DNA from: Citrobacter koseri
GTDB taxonomy: Bacteria > Pseudomonadota > Gammaproteobacteria > Enterobacterales > Enterobacteriaceae
DNA: 64,000 nucleotides
Direction of reading: 5' to 3'
Assembly: GCA_900446925.1 (NCBI GenBank)
Contig: UAVY01000001.1
Coordinates: 186,001-250,000 of the forward strand
A model generated the notes under the pieces. It ran no database searches. It was given only the letters and a program-made list of their open reading frames with translations, and had not been told where the DNA came from. Shown here in pieces: positions 30,823-42,669 of the stretch. The position numbers and the translations under genes are program-made. Within the stretch, counting starts at the first letter, position 1. Each line of letters opens with the position of its first letter.

Positions 30823-32409
30823 ATGAATTTAACCCTCAAAGACTCGCTTATTGCCCGCAGCAGGGCCATTAGCCCGTGGACTGGCTTCTACTTTTTACAG
30901 TCACTGCTGATTAACCTCGCGTCGGGCTACCCGTTTAGCCTGTTCTATACAGCGGCCTTTACCTGCCTATTGCTGTTGCTCTGGCGCACCACGCCGCGCG
31001 CGCAAAAGGTGTTGATCGGGCTATGCTCGCTGATCGCCGCCATGTATTTCCCGTTCGGCCAGGCATACGGCTCGCCAAACTTTAATACGCTGCTGGCGCT
31101 GCATTCGACCAACGTGGAAGAGTCCACCGAAATCCTGACCATCTTCCCGTGGTACAACTATCTGGTAGGCCTCTTTATCTTTGCACTGGGCGTGATTGCC
31201 GTTCGCCGTAAGCAAGAGACGGAGAAAAAAGCCTGGCGCGTTGTGGACAGCGTGTGTCTGCTGTTCAGCGTCATCGCCTTCTTTGTCGCGCCGGTGCAAA
31301 ACCTGGCGTGGGGCGGCGTGTTTAAATTAAAAGACACCGGCTACCCGGTTTTTCGCTTCGTGAAGGATGTCATCGTCAACAACAATGAGGTGATTGAGGA
31401 GCAAGAGCGGATGGCGAAGCTATCCGGGATGAAGGATACCTGGACGGTCACTGCGGTTAAGCCCCGATACCATACCTACGTGGTGGTGATCGGTGAAAGT
31501 GCGCGGCGTGACGCAATGGGCGCATTCGGCGGTCACTGGGATAACACCCCGTTCGCCAGTACCGCCAACGGTTATTTTTTCATGGATTACGTTGCCGCCA
31601 GCGGCTCAACGCAAAAATCGCTCGGTTTAACGCTCAACCGTGTGTCGACAACAAGCCGCAATTCCAGGATAACTTTGTGACGCTGGCCAACCGTGCCGGT
31701 TTCCAGACCTGGTGGTTCTCGAATCAGGGGCAAATCGGCGAATACGATACGGCTATCGCCAGCATCGCGAAACGTGCCGATGAAGCGCACTTCCTGAAAA
31801 GTGGAGACTTCGAAGCCGACAAGAATACGCGTGACGATGCGCTGTTAAAAATGACCGCTCAGGTACTGGAAACAGAACGCACGCAGCCGCAGTTAATCGT
31901 GCTGCACCTGATGGGTTCGCACCCGCAGGCCTGCGATCGCACGCAGGGAAAATACGACGTTTTCGTGCAGTCGAAAGAGACCTCTTGCTACCTGTACACC
32001 ATGACCCAAACGGACGCGTTGCTGGGAAAACTGTACGCGCAGTTGCGTAACAGCGGCGACAGCTTCTCTATGGTCTACTTCTCGGATCATGGTCTCGCAT
32101 TTAAAGAGCGCGGGAAAGAGGTGGCAGTATCTGGCGCATGACGACAGGTATCAGCAGAATTTTCAGGTGCCGTTTATGGTGCTTTCCAGCGATGACAAAG
32201 CGCATCGCGTGATTAAAGCGCGCCGCTCGGCAAATGATTTCTTAGGCTTTTTCTCGCAATGGACGGGGATCAGCGCGAAAGAGATTAAAACCAAATACCG
32301 TTTTATCTCTGAGCAGAAAGCCGGGCCGGTCTTCATCACCAACTTCAAGTTGCAGAAGGTGGATTACAACCATCTGGGTACGGATATTTTTAGTACCAAA
32401 CAGCGCTAA
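30823..32409 (+). CDS. ybiP: Phosphoethanolamine-transferase-like membrane protein YbiP (two frameshifts)
   Basis: Inner-membrane protein of the EptA/OpgE alkaline-phosphatase superfamily: about five N-terminal membrane helices, then a periplasmic sulfatase-fold domain. Visible signatures are YVVVIGESARRDAMG (metal site), ASGSTQKSLGLTL (candidate nucleophile threonine), HLMGSHPQACDRT and YFSDHGLAFKERGKE. One base is missing near 31641 (RVVDNKPQFQDNF expected) and one extra near 32122, so the net length is unchanged at 528 residues, close to the E. coli 527. Its acceptor molecule is not established. The 289 bases before it hold the mntS hairpin and no convincing gene. Confidence 0.9.
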
Positions 32410-32429
32410 ACCTGTAGTCCTGATAATGT

Positions 32430-32507
32430 TGTAGGCCTGATAAGACGCCTCAGCGTCGCCATCAGGCATTGCCGGATGGCGGCATAAATACCTTATCCGG
32501 CCTACAC
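32430..32507. repeat. REP pair between ybiP and ompX
   Basis: TGTAGGCCTGATAAGACGCC, GGCGTCGCCATCAGGC-like half, GCCGGATGGCGGCATAAATA and CTTATCCGGCCTACA. It lies between convergent genes. Confidence 0.85.
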
Positions 32508-32520
32508 ATCAGACAAAAAA

Positions 32521-32546
32521 AATCCGCCCCGAGGGGCGGATTTTTC
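32521..32546 (-). terminator. Terminator of ompX
   Basis: AATCCGCCCC / GGGGCGGATT stem around GA, with an A-run on the left (32514-32522) that gives a U-tract for ompX. The T-run on the right could also stop transcription from ybiP. Confidence 0.85.
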
Positions 32547-32561
32547 ATATCACCGAAGTGA

Positions 32562-33077
32562 TTAGAAGCGGTAACCAACACCGGCGATCCAGGTGCCGAC
32601 GTCCACGTTACGGATACGGCTCTGCTCATAGGAGAAGTCCAGCGCAACGTTTTCGATCGGGTTGAACTGCAAACCGGCACCGTAGGAGAAACCGTAGTCG
32701 CTGGTGTCGTGTTTGTCAGCCGGGGTGGCAGCAGTCTGGAATTTACCGTAACCCACACCAACAACACCGTAGATGCTTGCCCAGTCGTTCAGACGGTAAG
32801 CAGGACCGGCGGTGAGGCCGTAGTACTGAGTTTTGTTGTAATCGCCAGCACCGTTAGTACGATCTTTTCTGTGTAGGTGAAGGAACCGATTACGCCCAGC
32901 GGGTTGTTGTCCTGCTCGTAGCGATACTTCAGGTTAAAACCGTTCATTTTTGTTCGCTGCGCCCTGAGCATCGCTCTGAGCGTAACCACCCGTAACGGTA
33001 GAAGTAGCAGCTACAGCAGTACCTGCGGAAATAGCCAGAACAGCGGCCAGTGCTGAAAGACATGCAATTTTTTTCAT
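32562..33077 (-). CDS. ompX: Outer-membrane protein OmpX (two compensating frameshifts)
   Basis: Small eight-stranded beta-barrel of the Ail/Lom family. Signal peptide MKKIACLSALAAVLAISAG ending AVA, then mature ATSTVTGGYAQSDAQG. It ends with the classic C-terminal aromatic GVGYRF. One extra base near 32948 (ANKMNGFNLKYRY expected) and one missing base near 32865 (TEKDRTNGAGDYNKTQYY expected) compensate, giving 171 residues as in E. coli. The mRNA has a strong GAGGTGGTT site just before the ATG; in E. coli this region is the target of sRNA repression. Both shifts fall in A-runs, pointing to sequence error. Confidence 0.94.
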
Positions 33078-33430
33078 AACCACCTCAAATGTGCTTCAAG
33101 TAAATCCTAAGTTATAAATATATCAAAAATTGATGAGAAACTCTTTGCGATTCGCGATGTCTAACGGGTCTTTTCGTGTAACAGAACATTTCCATAACCC
33201 GCTATCTCTTTCAAATAACATCACTTTTCCGGTGAAGCGCACCATTATTACGCGCACAATATGGTACATTCATCCAGATAATTCCTAATTACGCAGTTTA
33301 TTAATCCATCAATTCATCGATATTTTACGGATTCTCCGGGATTTTTTTTCAACGAATACTCAACCGTCAGAGGTTATTTCTATTACACTGCCTTTTTTAC
33401 TTCTATTGACATTAATTGACAGGAGAAAGG
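33078..33430. other. 353-bp intergenic region between ompX and rhtA
   Basis: AT-rich divergent promoter region. It must hold the ompX leader and promoter and the rhtA promoter. I see no open reading frame, RNA gene or clear operator in it. Confidence 0.6.
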
Positions 33431-34315
33431 ATGCCGGGGTCGTCACGTAAGCCAGTCTGGCTGCCTATTTTGGTTTTGCTCATTGCGATGTCCTCTATTC
33501 AGAGCGGAGCCTCGCTGGCGAAATCGTTGTTCCCTCTCGTCGGGGCGCCGGGCGTTACCGCACTGCGTCTGGCACTAGGCACGCTAATCCTGATTGCGTT
33601 CTTTAAGCCCTGGCGTCTGCGCTTTGCCAGAGAACAGCGGCTGCCGCTCCTGTTTTACGGTCTGTCGCTTGGCGGGATGAACTACCTGTTTTACCTGTCG
33701 ATTCAGACGGTGCCGCTCGGCATCGCCGTTGCGCTGGAGTTCACCGGGCCGCTGGCGGTCGCGCTGTTCTCGTCCAGACGGCCTGTCGATTTCATCTGGG
33801 TTGTGCTGGCCGTGCTTGGACTCTGGTTCCTGTTGCCGCTTGGTCAGGGCGTATCGCATGTTGATTTAACGGGTGCCGCGCTGGCGCTCGGCGCAGGCGC
33901 CTGCTGGGCTATCTATATTCTGACCGGGCAGCGGGCGGGTGAAGAACACGGCCCCGCGACCGTGGCGGTAGGCTCGCTCATTGCGGCGATCGTTTTCGTT
34001 CCGGTTGGCGCGCTACAGGCGGGAGAAGCACTATGGCACTGGTCGATTCTCCCGCTGGGTCTGGCTGTCGCCGTGCTGTCAACGGCGCTGCCCTACTCGC
34101 TGGAAATGATCGCGCTGACGCGACTGCCCACGCGAACGTTTGGGACGCTGATGAGCATGGAGCCCGCGCTGGCTGCCGTTTCGGGGATGATTTTCCTGGG
34201 AGAAACGCTGACGCTGGTGCAGCTTCTGGCCCTGGCCGCCATCATTGCCGCCTCGATGGGGTCCACGCTCACCATCCGGCGAGAAACGAAAATTCAGCAA
34301 GTCGACATTAATTAG
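33431..34315 (+). CDS. rhtA: Threonine/homoserine exporter RhtA
   Basis: DMT-superfamily inner-membrane exporter with two EamA repeats and ten membrane helices, 294 residues. Start ATG 33431 (MPGSSRKPVWLPILVLLIAM) follows AGGAGAAAGG. The conserved segments LAKSLFPLVGAPGVTALRLA and ALPYSLEMIALTRLPTRTFG match E. coli RhtA (YbiF). It exports threonine and homoserine and some amino-acid analogues. The gene is intact and ends before a long hairpin terminator. Confidence 0.94.
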   Translation: MPGSSRKPVWLPILVLLIAMSSIQSGASLAKSLFPLVGAPGVTALRLALGTLILIAFFKPWRLRFAREQRLPLLFYGLSLGGMNYLFYLSIQTVPLGIAVALEFTGPLAVALFSSRRPVDFIWVVLAVLGLWFLLPLGQGVSHVDLTGAALALGAGACWAIYILTGQRAGEEHGPATVAVGSLIAAIVFVPVGALQAGEALWHWSILPLGLAVAVLSTALPYSLEMIALTRLPTRTFGTLMSMEPALAAVSGMIFLGETLTLVQLLALAAIIAASMGSTLTIRRETKIQQVDIN

Positions 34316-34322
34316 CGTTACA

Positions 34323-34353
34323 ATTCTGCATGATTTGCATAATCATGCAGAAT
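34323..34353 (+). terminator. Long hairpin after rhtA
   Basis: 13-bp perfect arms ATTCTGCATGATT and AATCATGCAGAAT around TGCAT, then ATTGCTTTT. Confidence 0.8.
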
Positions 34354-35121
<768 letters not shown>

Positions 35122-35145
35122 GCAGCATGATAAGTAAGACCTATG

Positions 35146-35169
35146 AACCCTCGCTTCGGCGGGGGTTTT
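35146..35169 (+). terminator. Terminator after dps
   Basis: AACCCTCGC / GCGGGGGTT stem with a TTCG tetraloop, followed by TTTTG. Confidence 0.88.
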
Positions 35170-35313
35170 GCACTTTTATAGTGCATCAAATTTCTTTCGT
35201 CCTGCCGTAAAGTAAAATATTTGTAATAATCACCTCACACAATCGTTAACGAGAGATTGTTTTAGCAACAATTTTTGCGCTAAATAGTCATACCGTTTGC
35301 ACCCGATTCGGCC

Positions 35314-35343
35314 TGCACTAAATCAGTGCCCCAAAACGGTGCA
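35314..35343. promoter_or_regulatory. Two overlapping NtrC-type sites before glnH
   Basis: TGCACTAAATCAGTGCC (35314-35330) and TGCCCCAAAACGGTGCA (35327-35343) both match the NtrC dyad TGCAC-N7-GTGCA with one or two mismatches. They sit about 75-100 bp upstream of the -24/-12 promoter, the normal enhancer distance. Confidence 0.7.
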
Positions 35344-35398
35344 ATCCGTCAGTTTTGCCACGCTTATTGTGCATTAAAATGAAATGCCTTCTTTTTAA

Positions 35399-36233
<835 letters not shown>

Positions 36234-36256
36234 TAACGCTGTATTTTAGCTCGTTA

Positions 36257-36291
36257 CGCCCGGTGGCGCTTGCGCTTACCGGGCGTACAGG
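36257..36291. repeat. REP element between glnH and glnP
   Basis: CGCCCGGTGGCGCTTGCGCT followed by TACCGGGCGTAC, one hairpin. Its place after the binding-protein gene fits differential mRNA stability within the operon. Confidence 0.75.
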
Positions 36292-36328
36292 CCTTTGAGT
36301 ATTTTCACCACGGTAACAGGAACAATTT

Positions 36329-36988
36329 ATGGAGTTTGACTGGAGTGCCATCTGGCCCGCCATCCCGCTGTTGATTGAAGGCGCCAAAATGACCCTGTGG
36401 ATTTCAATCCTTGGTCTGGCTGGCGGCCTGGTCATCGGGTTGCTTGCGGGTTTTGCGCGCACCTTTGGTGGTTGGATCGCCAACCACGTTGCGCTGGTCT
36501 TTATCGAAGTGATTCGCGGTACGCCTATCGTTGTGCAGGTGATGTTTATCTACTTCGCGTTGCCGATGGCGTTTAACGATCTGCGAATTGATCCCTTCAG
36601 CGCCGCCGTTGTTACCATCATGATTAACTCGGGCGCGTACATTGCAGAAATCACGCGCGGTGCGGTGCTGTCTATCCACAAAGGTTTTCGCGAAGCGGGC
36701 CTGGCGTTAGGGCTGTCTCGCGGCGAAACCATTCGCCACGTTATTTTACCGCTCGCGCTGCGCCGTATGCTGCCGCCGCTCGGTAATCAGTGGATTATCA
36801 GCATCAAAGATACCTCGCTGTTTATTGTTATCGGCGTCGCTGAACTGACTCGTCAGGGGCAGGAAATCATCGCCGGTAACTTCCGCGCGCTGGAAATCTG
36901 GAGTGCCGTTGCGGTGTTCTATCTGATCATTACGCTGGTGCTGAGCTTCATTCTGCGTCGTCTGGAAAGAAGGATGAAAATCCTGTGA
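36329..36988 (+). CDS. glnP: Glutamine ABC transporter permease GlnP
   Basis: Inner-membrane permease of the HisM type, 219 residues as in E. coli, with about five membrane segments. The N-terminus is [20 protein letters not shown]. The coupling loop is [20 protein letters not shown]. It forms the homodimeric channel with GlnQ as ATPase. Its last bases overlap the glnQ GTG start (GTGA), so translation is coupled. The frame is intact. Confidence 0.96.
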   Translation: MEFDWSAIWPAIPLLIEGAKMTLWISILGLAGGLVIGLLAGFARTFGGWIANHVALVFIEVIRGTPIVVQVMFIYFALPMAFNDLRIDPFSAAVVTIMINSGAYIAEITRGAVLSIHKGFREAGLALGLSRGETIRHVILPLALRRMLPPLGNQWIISIKDTSLFIVIGVAELTRQGQEIIAGNFRALEIWSAVAVFYLIITLVLSFILRRLERRMKIL

Positions 36989-37708
36989 TTGAATTTAAAA
37001 ACGTCTCCAAGCATTTTGGGCCAACCCAGGTGCTGCACAATATTGATCTGAACATCAAACAGGGTGAAGTGGTGGTCATCATCGGGCCCATCCGGCTCCG
37101 GGAAGTCCACTCTGCTGCGCTGCATCAACAAACTGGAAGAGATCACGTCCGGCGAGTTGATTGTTGATGGTCTGAAAGTGAACGATCCGAAGGTGGATGA
37201 GCGGTTAATCCGTCAGGAAGCCGGCATGGTGTTCCAGCAGTTCTATCTCTTCCCGCATCTGACGGCGCTGGAAAACGTCATGTTCGGGCCGCTGCGCGTG
37301 CGCGGCGCGAAGAAAGAAGATGCCGAAAAGCAGGCCAAAGAGTTATTAGCGAAAGTCGGGCTGGCAGAGCGCGCGCATCACTACCCTTCCGAACTTTCCG
37401 GCGGTCAGCAGCAGCGTGTGGCGATTGCCCGCGCGCTGGCGGTGAAGCCGAAAATGATGCTGTTTGACGAACCGACCTCCGCGCTGGACCCGGAACTGCG
37501 TCACGAAGTGCTGAAAGTCATGCAGGATCTGGCGGAAGAAGGGATGACAATGGTCATTGTGACCCACGAAATCGGCTTTGCCGAGAAAGTGGCCTCCCGT
37601 CTGATCTTCATCGATAAAGGACGCATTGCGGAAGACGGTAATCCGCAAACCCTGATTGAAAATCCGCCCAGCCAGCGTTTGCAGGAGTTCTTGCAGCACG
37701 TTTCCTGA
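36985..37708 (+). CDS. glnQ: Glutamine ABC transporter ATPase GlnQ (one frameshift in Walker A)
   Basis: ATPase subunit, 240 residues after correction, the E. coli length. The GTG start at 36985 gives [20 protein letters not shown]. One extra C near 37090 lies exactly in the P-loop, where [11 protein letters not shown] is expected. Signature [16 protein letters not shown] and Walker [14 protein letters not shown] are intact, followed by the H-loop VTHE. A non-functional glutamine ATPase is unlikely with all else conserved, so I read it as a sequence error. A strong terminator follows. Confidence 0.95.
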
Positions 37709-37716
37709 GGCACGCC

Positions 37717-37745
37717 CCCTCCCTTCCGCCCGGAAGGGAGGGTTT
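37717..37745 (+). terminator. Terminator after glnQ
   Basis: Twelve-base arms CCCTCCCTTCCG / CGGAAGGGAGGG around CC, followed by TTT. Confidence 0.8.
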
Positions 37746-37827
37746 CCCCGGAATCCTCCCATTTCAAATTCCTCCCCTTTAAGCATCTATACTTATCTTT
37801 TTGCTTATATTTCTCACAGGAGGAGTC

Positions 37828-40069
37828 ATGCGGCGGACCCTGTTCATCCTCTTTTTACTGCTGGGCGCCCCCGCGCATGCGGTCGCGATCCCCGGCGTCA
37901 CAACGGACGCCTCAGGCAGTCAGGAGACCGCGCCTGCGGCTGAACCCGATGTCGAACAAAAGAAAGCCGCCTACGCGGCGCTGGCGGATGTGCTGGAAAA
38001 CGAGACCTCTCGCAAGGAGCTCATCGACCAGCTACGAAAAGTCGCCGCCACGCCGCCGCCAGAGCCCGTCCCCACGATAACGCCGCCCACGGTTACGGAA
38101 GAAAAAACGGTGCTGGAGAACGTAACCGACATCAGCCCGGCGTTACGGAGAAGCCCTCTCCGGGCGCTTTGCCCAGCTTTATCGTAACATCACCGACTCG
38201 CCGCATAAGCCGTTTAACACGCAGGCATTTACCAATGCCCTGACCCACTTCCTGATGCTGGCGGCCTCGGTGTTTGTCTTTTACTGGCTGATACGGCTTT
38301 GCGCGCTGCCGCTGTATCGCAAAAATGGGTCAGTGGGCGCGCAAAAAAAATCGCGACCGCAGCAACTGGCTACAGCTTCCCGCAATGATTATCGGCGCAT
38401 TTATCATCGATCTGCTCCTGCTGGCGCTGACCCTGTTTGTCGGGCAGATACTGAGCGACAGAATGAACGCCGGCAGCCGAACCATCGCCTTTCAACAAAA
38501 GTCTGTTCCTGAACGCGTTTGCCCTGATTGAGTTTTTCAAAAAGCCATTCTGCGCCTGATCTTTTGCCCTAACGTAGCGGAGTTGCGTCCGTTCACAATT
38601 CAGGACGCCAGCGCGCGCTACTGGAATCGCCGTCTGAGTTCGCTCAGTAGCCTGATCGGCTATGGTCTGATCGTCGCCGTGCCGATTATCTCCAACCAGG
38701 TCAACGTCCAGGTCGGCGCGATGGCGAACGTCATCATCATGCTATGCATTACGCTGTGGGCGCTGTATCTGATCTTCAAAAACAAAAAAGAGATCACCCA
38801 GCATCTGCTGAATCTCGCGGAACGGTCGCTGGCCTTTTTCAGTCCTGTTTATTCGCGCCTTCGCGCTGGTGTGGCACTGGCTGGCCAGCGCCTATTTTAT
38901 CGTGCTGTTTTTCTTCTCATTGTTCGACCCGGGCAACAGCCTGAAGTTTATGATGGGCGCGACGGTACGCAGCCTGCTCATTATCGGTGTCGCCGCGTTT
39001 GTTTCCGGCATGTTCTCACGCTGGATAGCCAAAACCATTACGCTGTCGCCCCCTACGCAGCGCAACTATCCTGAGCTGCAAAAACGGCTGAACGGCTGGC
39101 TGTCAACCGCCCTGAAAGCCGCGCGAATCCTGACGGTTTGCGTGGCGATCATGCTGTTGCTCAACGCCTGGGGGTTATTCGACTTCTGGAACTGGCTGCA
39201 CAACGGCGCGGGAGAGAAAACCGTCGATATTCTGATCCGCATTGCGCTGATCCTCTTTTTCTCTGCGGTCGGATGGACCATCCTCGCCAGCCTGATTGAG
39301 AACCGCCTGGCGTCAGATATTCACGGCCGCCCCTTACCCAGCGCGCGTACCCGAACCCTGCTTACGCTGTTTCGTAACGCCCTGGCGGTGATCATCAGTA
39401 CAATCACTATCATGATCGTGCTGTCGGAGATTGGCGTGAACATTGCCCCCTTACTGGCCGGCGCCGGGGCGCTGGGGCTGGCGATTTCGTTCGGTTCGCA
39501 AACGCTGGTGAAAGATATAATTACCGGCGTATTCATCCAGTTTGAAAACGGGATGAATACCGGCGATCTGGTGACTATCGGCCCGCTGACCGGTACGGTG
39601 GAAAGAATGTCGATTCGCTCGGTAGGCGTGCGTCAGGATACCGGGGCGTACCACATTATTCCGTGGTCTTCGATTACCACCTTCGCGAACTTTGTGCGCG
39701 GCATTGGTTCGGTCGTGGCTAACTATGACGTGGATCGCCATGAAGATGCGGATAAAGCCAATCAGGCATTGAAGGACGCGGTGGCTGCGGTGATGGAGAC
39801 GGAAGATATTCGCGGGTTGATTATCGGAGAACCGTCATTCTCCGGGATCGTCGGGCTGACCAATACCGCTTTTACGCTGCGGGTCTCCTTTACCACCTTG
39901 CCCTTAAAACAGTGGACGGTACGCTTCGCGCTCCGACAGCCAGGTGAAAAAACATTTCGATCTGGCAGGCGTTCGCGCGCCGGTGCAAACGTATCAGGTA
40001 CTGCCCGCACCGACGATCAGTCAGGCGCCAGCGACAGACCCCCTGCCGCCGAGCGAACCCACGCTTTAG
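37828..40069 (+). CDS. ybiO: Mechanosensitive channel YbiO, MscS family (six frameshifts)
   Basis: Large MscS-like channel of the inner membrane, involved in release of solutes on hypo-osmotic shock. A signal-like N-terminus ([18 protein letters not shown]) precedes a periplasmic domain, several membrane helices and the pore-lining MscS helix [21 protein letters not shown] beta domain with [18 protein letters not shown] follows. Extra bases lie near 38137, 38323, 38499, 38844 and 39932, and one base is missing near 38540 in an A-run. Corrected length is about 745 residues against 741 in E. coli. The stop overlaps the stop of convergent rlmF. Confidence 0.9.
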
Positions 40070-40992
40070 CGCTTACGCGCCATAAAACGGCGACGCTGAT
40101 CGTCATCCATAAAGGTCCAGGCAATAAAGCGGCTCTGCTTTTGCCCCTGGGCCATCTCCTTTTTGACCACTTTTACCGCCCCGACGTCCGTCAGCGCGCG
40201 GTACAGCGGCGGCAAATTTTCGCCGCGCGACACTAACGTGGTGAACCACATCACCTGGCGGCCAAAGGCCTGGCTTTCCGCGATCATCGTTTTGATAAAC
40301 GCCACTTCCCCACCTTCGCACCAGAGTTCCTGCTGCTGGCCGCCAAAATTCAGGGCATCGTTTTTATCCTGCCCCAGATTGCGACGTTTGCGCTCGCTTC
40401 CCGCACGGGCAGAAGCTGCCGAATCGTGGAACGGCGGATTGCACAGCGTAGCGTCATACTGTTCATTCTTATGAATGATGCCGTTGAAGATTGCCGCAGG
40501 ATCTTTCTGCCGACGCAGACGAATCGATCGGGTTAAGCCTGGGTTGCCGCTGATGATCGTCTGGGCGCTGGCCAGCGCCTGCGCATGGACTTCGCTGCCG
40601 GTAAAGCGCCAGCCGTATTCATGCACGCCGATAAGCGGGTAAATGCAGTTCGCTCCTGTCCCCACATCCAGCACGCTCGCATCCGCCGGAATCGCGCCTG
40701 TGGTTTCGCCCAGCAGATCCGCCAGATGGTGAATATAATCGGCGCGGCCTGGCACCGGCGGGCACAGAAAGCCTTCGGGAATATCCCAGTTTGCCACCTG
40801 ATAAAAATACGCCAGCAGCGCTTTATTGAGCGCCTTGACTGCCAGAGGATTCGCGAAATCAACGCTTTGCTCACCCGCAGGCGTACGGGTAAGAAATTGC
40901 GCCAGTTCTGGCGTGACCAGGCATAACGTCGCGAGATCGTAACGATGATGATGGCGATTGCGTGGGTGCAATCCCGGTTTCTGGGCAGACAT
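40066..40992 (-). CDS. rlmF: 23S rRNA m6A1618 methyltransferase RlmF (YbiN)
   Basis: Methylates N6 of A1618 in 23S rRNA using S-adenosylmethionine. 308 residues, the E. coli length. The SAM-binding motif I is [16 protein letters not shown], and the adenine-N6 catalytic motif is LCNPPFHDS (NPPF). The basic C-terminus RRRFMARKR and the N-terminus [19 protein letters not shown] suit RNA binding. The frame is intact. The stop codons of rlmF and ybiO overlap on opposite strands. Confidence 0.95.
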   Translation of the reverse strand: MSAQKPGLHPRNRHHHRYDLATLCLVTPELAQFLTRTPAGEQSVDFANPLAVKALNKALLAYFYQVANWDIPEGFLCPPVPGRADYIHHLADLLGETTGAIPADASVLDVGTGANCIYPLIGVHEYGWRFTGSEVHAQALASAQTIISGNPGLTRSIRLRRQKDPAAIFNGIIHKNEQYDATLCNPPFHDSAASARAGSERKRRNLGQDKNDALNFGGQQQELWCEGGEVAFIKTMIAESQAFGRQVMWFTTLVSRGENLPPLYRALTDVGAVKVVKKEMAQGQKQSRFIAWTFMDDDQRRRFMARKR

Positions 40993-41278
40993 GGCATTCT
41001 CCTTTTAGCAGCGGCGTAAGATACTCGCATAACGCAACGCGGTAAACAAACCTGACGGAGAAAGCCCGCTTATACCGCAAACGAACACGGGTCGCTCCGC
41101 AGGCTTAGCGACAAAATCCTGGAAAATCAACAATCTGTATGTCATTGATTTGTCAATATTCGTCAAAAAATATCGTTCAAAAAACAAGCACATCATAATC
41201 AATTTTTTGCGTTAATTTTGCGTCATCAACGTCCTAAACTTATGAGGCACCACCTGTTGTTTCTAAGAGGATGCCGTT

Positions 41279-41539
41279 ATGAAAAAATGCCTCACCGTAC
41301 TGGCTGCTGCTCTGCTCACTGGCATGAGTTTTAGTGCATTCGCCGCGCAGCCGCTTAGCAGCTCAGAAGCAGGCCAGCTCAGACCCGCCGGGACCGTCTC
41401 AGCAACGGGCGCGACGACGCTGAGCGAACTTGAAAATAAACTGGCAGAAAAAGCGCGTGAACAAGGCGCCAAAGGTTTTGTCGTCAATTCTGCCGGTGGC
41501 GATAACCAAATGTATGGCACTGCCACTATCTACAAATAA
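41279..41539 (+). CDS. mcbA: Periplasmic YhcN/BhsA-family protein McbA (YbiM)
   Basis: 86 residues with a signal peptide ending FSAFA and the mature DUF1471 domain. QLRPAGTVSATGATTLSELE and GTATIYK at the C-terminus are family marks. E. coli McbA is linked to colanic acid production and biofilm. The E. coli genes ybiX and fiu, which lie next to it in K-12, are absent here. The frame is intact. Confidence 0.92.
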   Translation: MKKCLTVLAAALLTGMSFSAFAAQPLSSSEAGQLRPAGTVSATGATTLSELENKLAEKAREQGAKGFVVNSAGGDNQMYGTATIYK

Positions 41540-41730
41540 CCCCCTACCAGGTAACTGCATTCCCACCGAATGCAGTTTTCCTTAGCATGGAAAACGTCCC
41601 CCGTCTTTTTCATTCACTGGTGTTTTTCGCTGACTGATGTACCGGCCTACTTCTGCGCTATTGACTGTACGATTTTTGACCCCATATTCACTACACTTAC
41701 CGTGTGGAATAAAGGGGGAGGAACCGGTAT

Positions 41731-41997
41731 ATGGCATCCGGGTGGGCGAACGACGACGCCGTTAATGAACAAATCAACAATACTATTGAAGATGCTGTCG
41801 CCCGCGTTCGCGGCGAAATTCCTCAAGGCGAAAGCCTGTATGAGTGTGAAGAGTGCGGCGATCCTATCCCGGAAGCGCGGCGTAAAGCCGTTCCGGGAGT
41901 AAGGCTATGCATTGCCTGCCAGAAGGAGAAAGATTTACATAACGCAACATTCTCAGGATATAATCGCAGAGGATCGAAAGATAGCCAGTTACGCTAA
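41731..41997 (+). CDS. ybiI: DksA/TraR-type zinc-finger protein YbiI
   Basis: 88-residue cytoplasmic protein with a C4 zinc finger: CEECGDPIPEARRKAVPG followed by CIACQKE. This is the DksA/TraR C-terminal zinc motif without the long coiled coil of DksA. The target is not known. Start ATG 41731 comes after GGAACCGGTAT. The frame is intact. Confidence 0.9.
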   Translation: MASGWANDDAVNEQINNTIEDAVARVRGEIPQGESLYECEECGDPIPEARRKAVPGVRLCIACQKEKDLHNATFSGYNRRGSKDSQLR

Positions 41998-42286
41998 CTT
42001 TTCTTTACGTAAAACGACAGCGTAAGCATGTTCTTTTACTCTCATGCTTTTTCACCTTCTGCGTGGCAAAATGTGCCGTTACTCCTCTCTTCTGTAAAGT
42101 GAAACGGCAAGAAGCGTAAATCCATGTTTTGAATTTATTAATAATCAATAAGTTATTTGTCATTCAAATTATTTGATGGATGACGTCAATTCTATTCGAT
42201 TTTATCTCCCGCAAAAAAACCGTGATACTTATCACATCGACGGAACAACGTCTTACTACACAAGAATAACCTGCGAGAGATTAATC

Positions 42287-42548
42287 ATGAAAAATATCAA
42301 ATATGCTGTTGCTGCTATCGCTCTGTCTACCCTGTCATTTGGCGTTTTCGCTGCCGAGCCGGTAACGGCTTCCCAGGCGCAAAGCATGAATAAAATCGGT
42401 GTTGTTTCTGCGGAAGGCGCCACCACTCTGGATGGCCTGGAAGCGAAACTGGCTGAGAAAGCGGCAGCTGCCGGCGCAACCGGTTATAGCATCCACTTCC
42501 GCAACCAACAACAACAAAATGAGCGGCACTGCTGTTATCTACAAATAA
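42287..42548 (+). CDS. ybiJ: Periplasmic YhcN-family protein YbiJ (one frameshift)
   Basis: DUF1471 protein, 86 residues after correction. Signal peptide MKNIKYAVAAIALSTLSFGV ending FA, mature AEPVTASQAQSMNKIG. One extra C near 42492 turns GYSITSATNNNKMSGTAVIY into an out-of-frame tail. It is a paralogue of mcbA 750 bases away: both have the pattern GxVSAxGATTLxxLExKLAEKA. Function is unknown; relatives respond to stress. A good terminator follows. Confidence 0.9.
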
Positions 42549-42630
42549 TTTCACGCGTTTCTGTTATACCCGTCTGTTTGCCGACAGACACACTGCTCCA
42601 ACCCTCATTGAACCTGTGTTACCCTTGTTC

Positions 42631-42660
42631 GCCCGTCCGCCACTGGACGGGCTTTTTTTT
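42631..42660. terminator. Terminator between ybiJ and ybiB
   Basis: GCCCGTCC / GGACGGGC around GCCACT, followed by eight T. It terminates ybiJ. Confidence 0.9.
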
Positions 42661-42669
42661 GCCTGACGT

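Noticed and set aside
30626..30826. 66-codon open frame between mntS and ybiP
   Set aside because: No Shine-Dalgarno sequence, no family resemblance and it runs into the ybiP start; treated as leader sequence.
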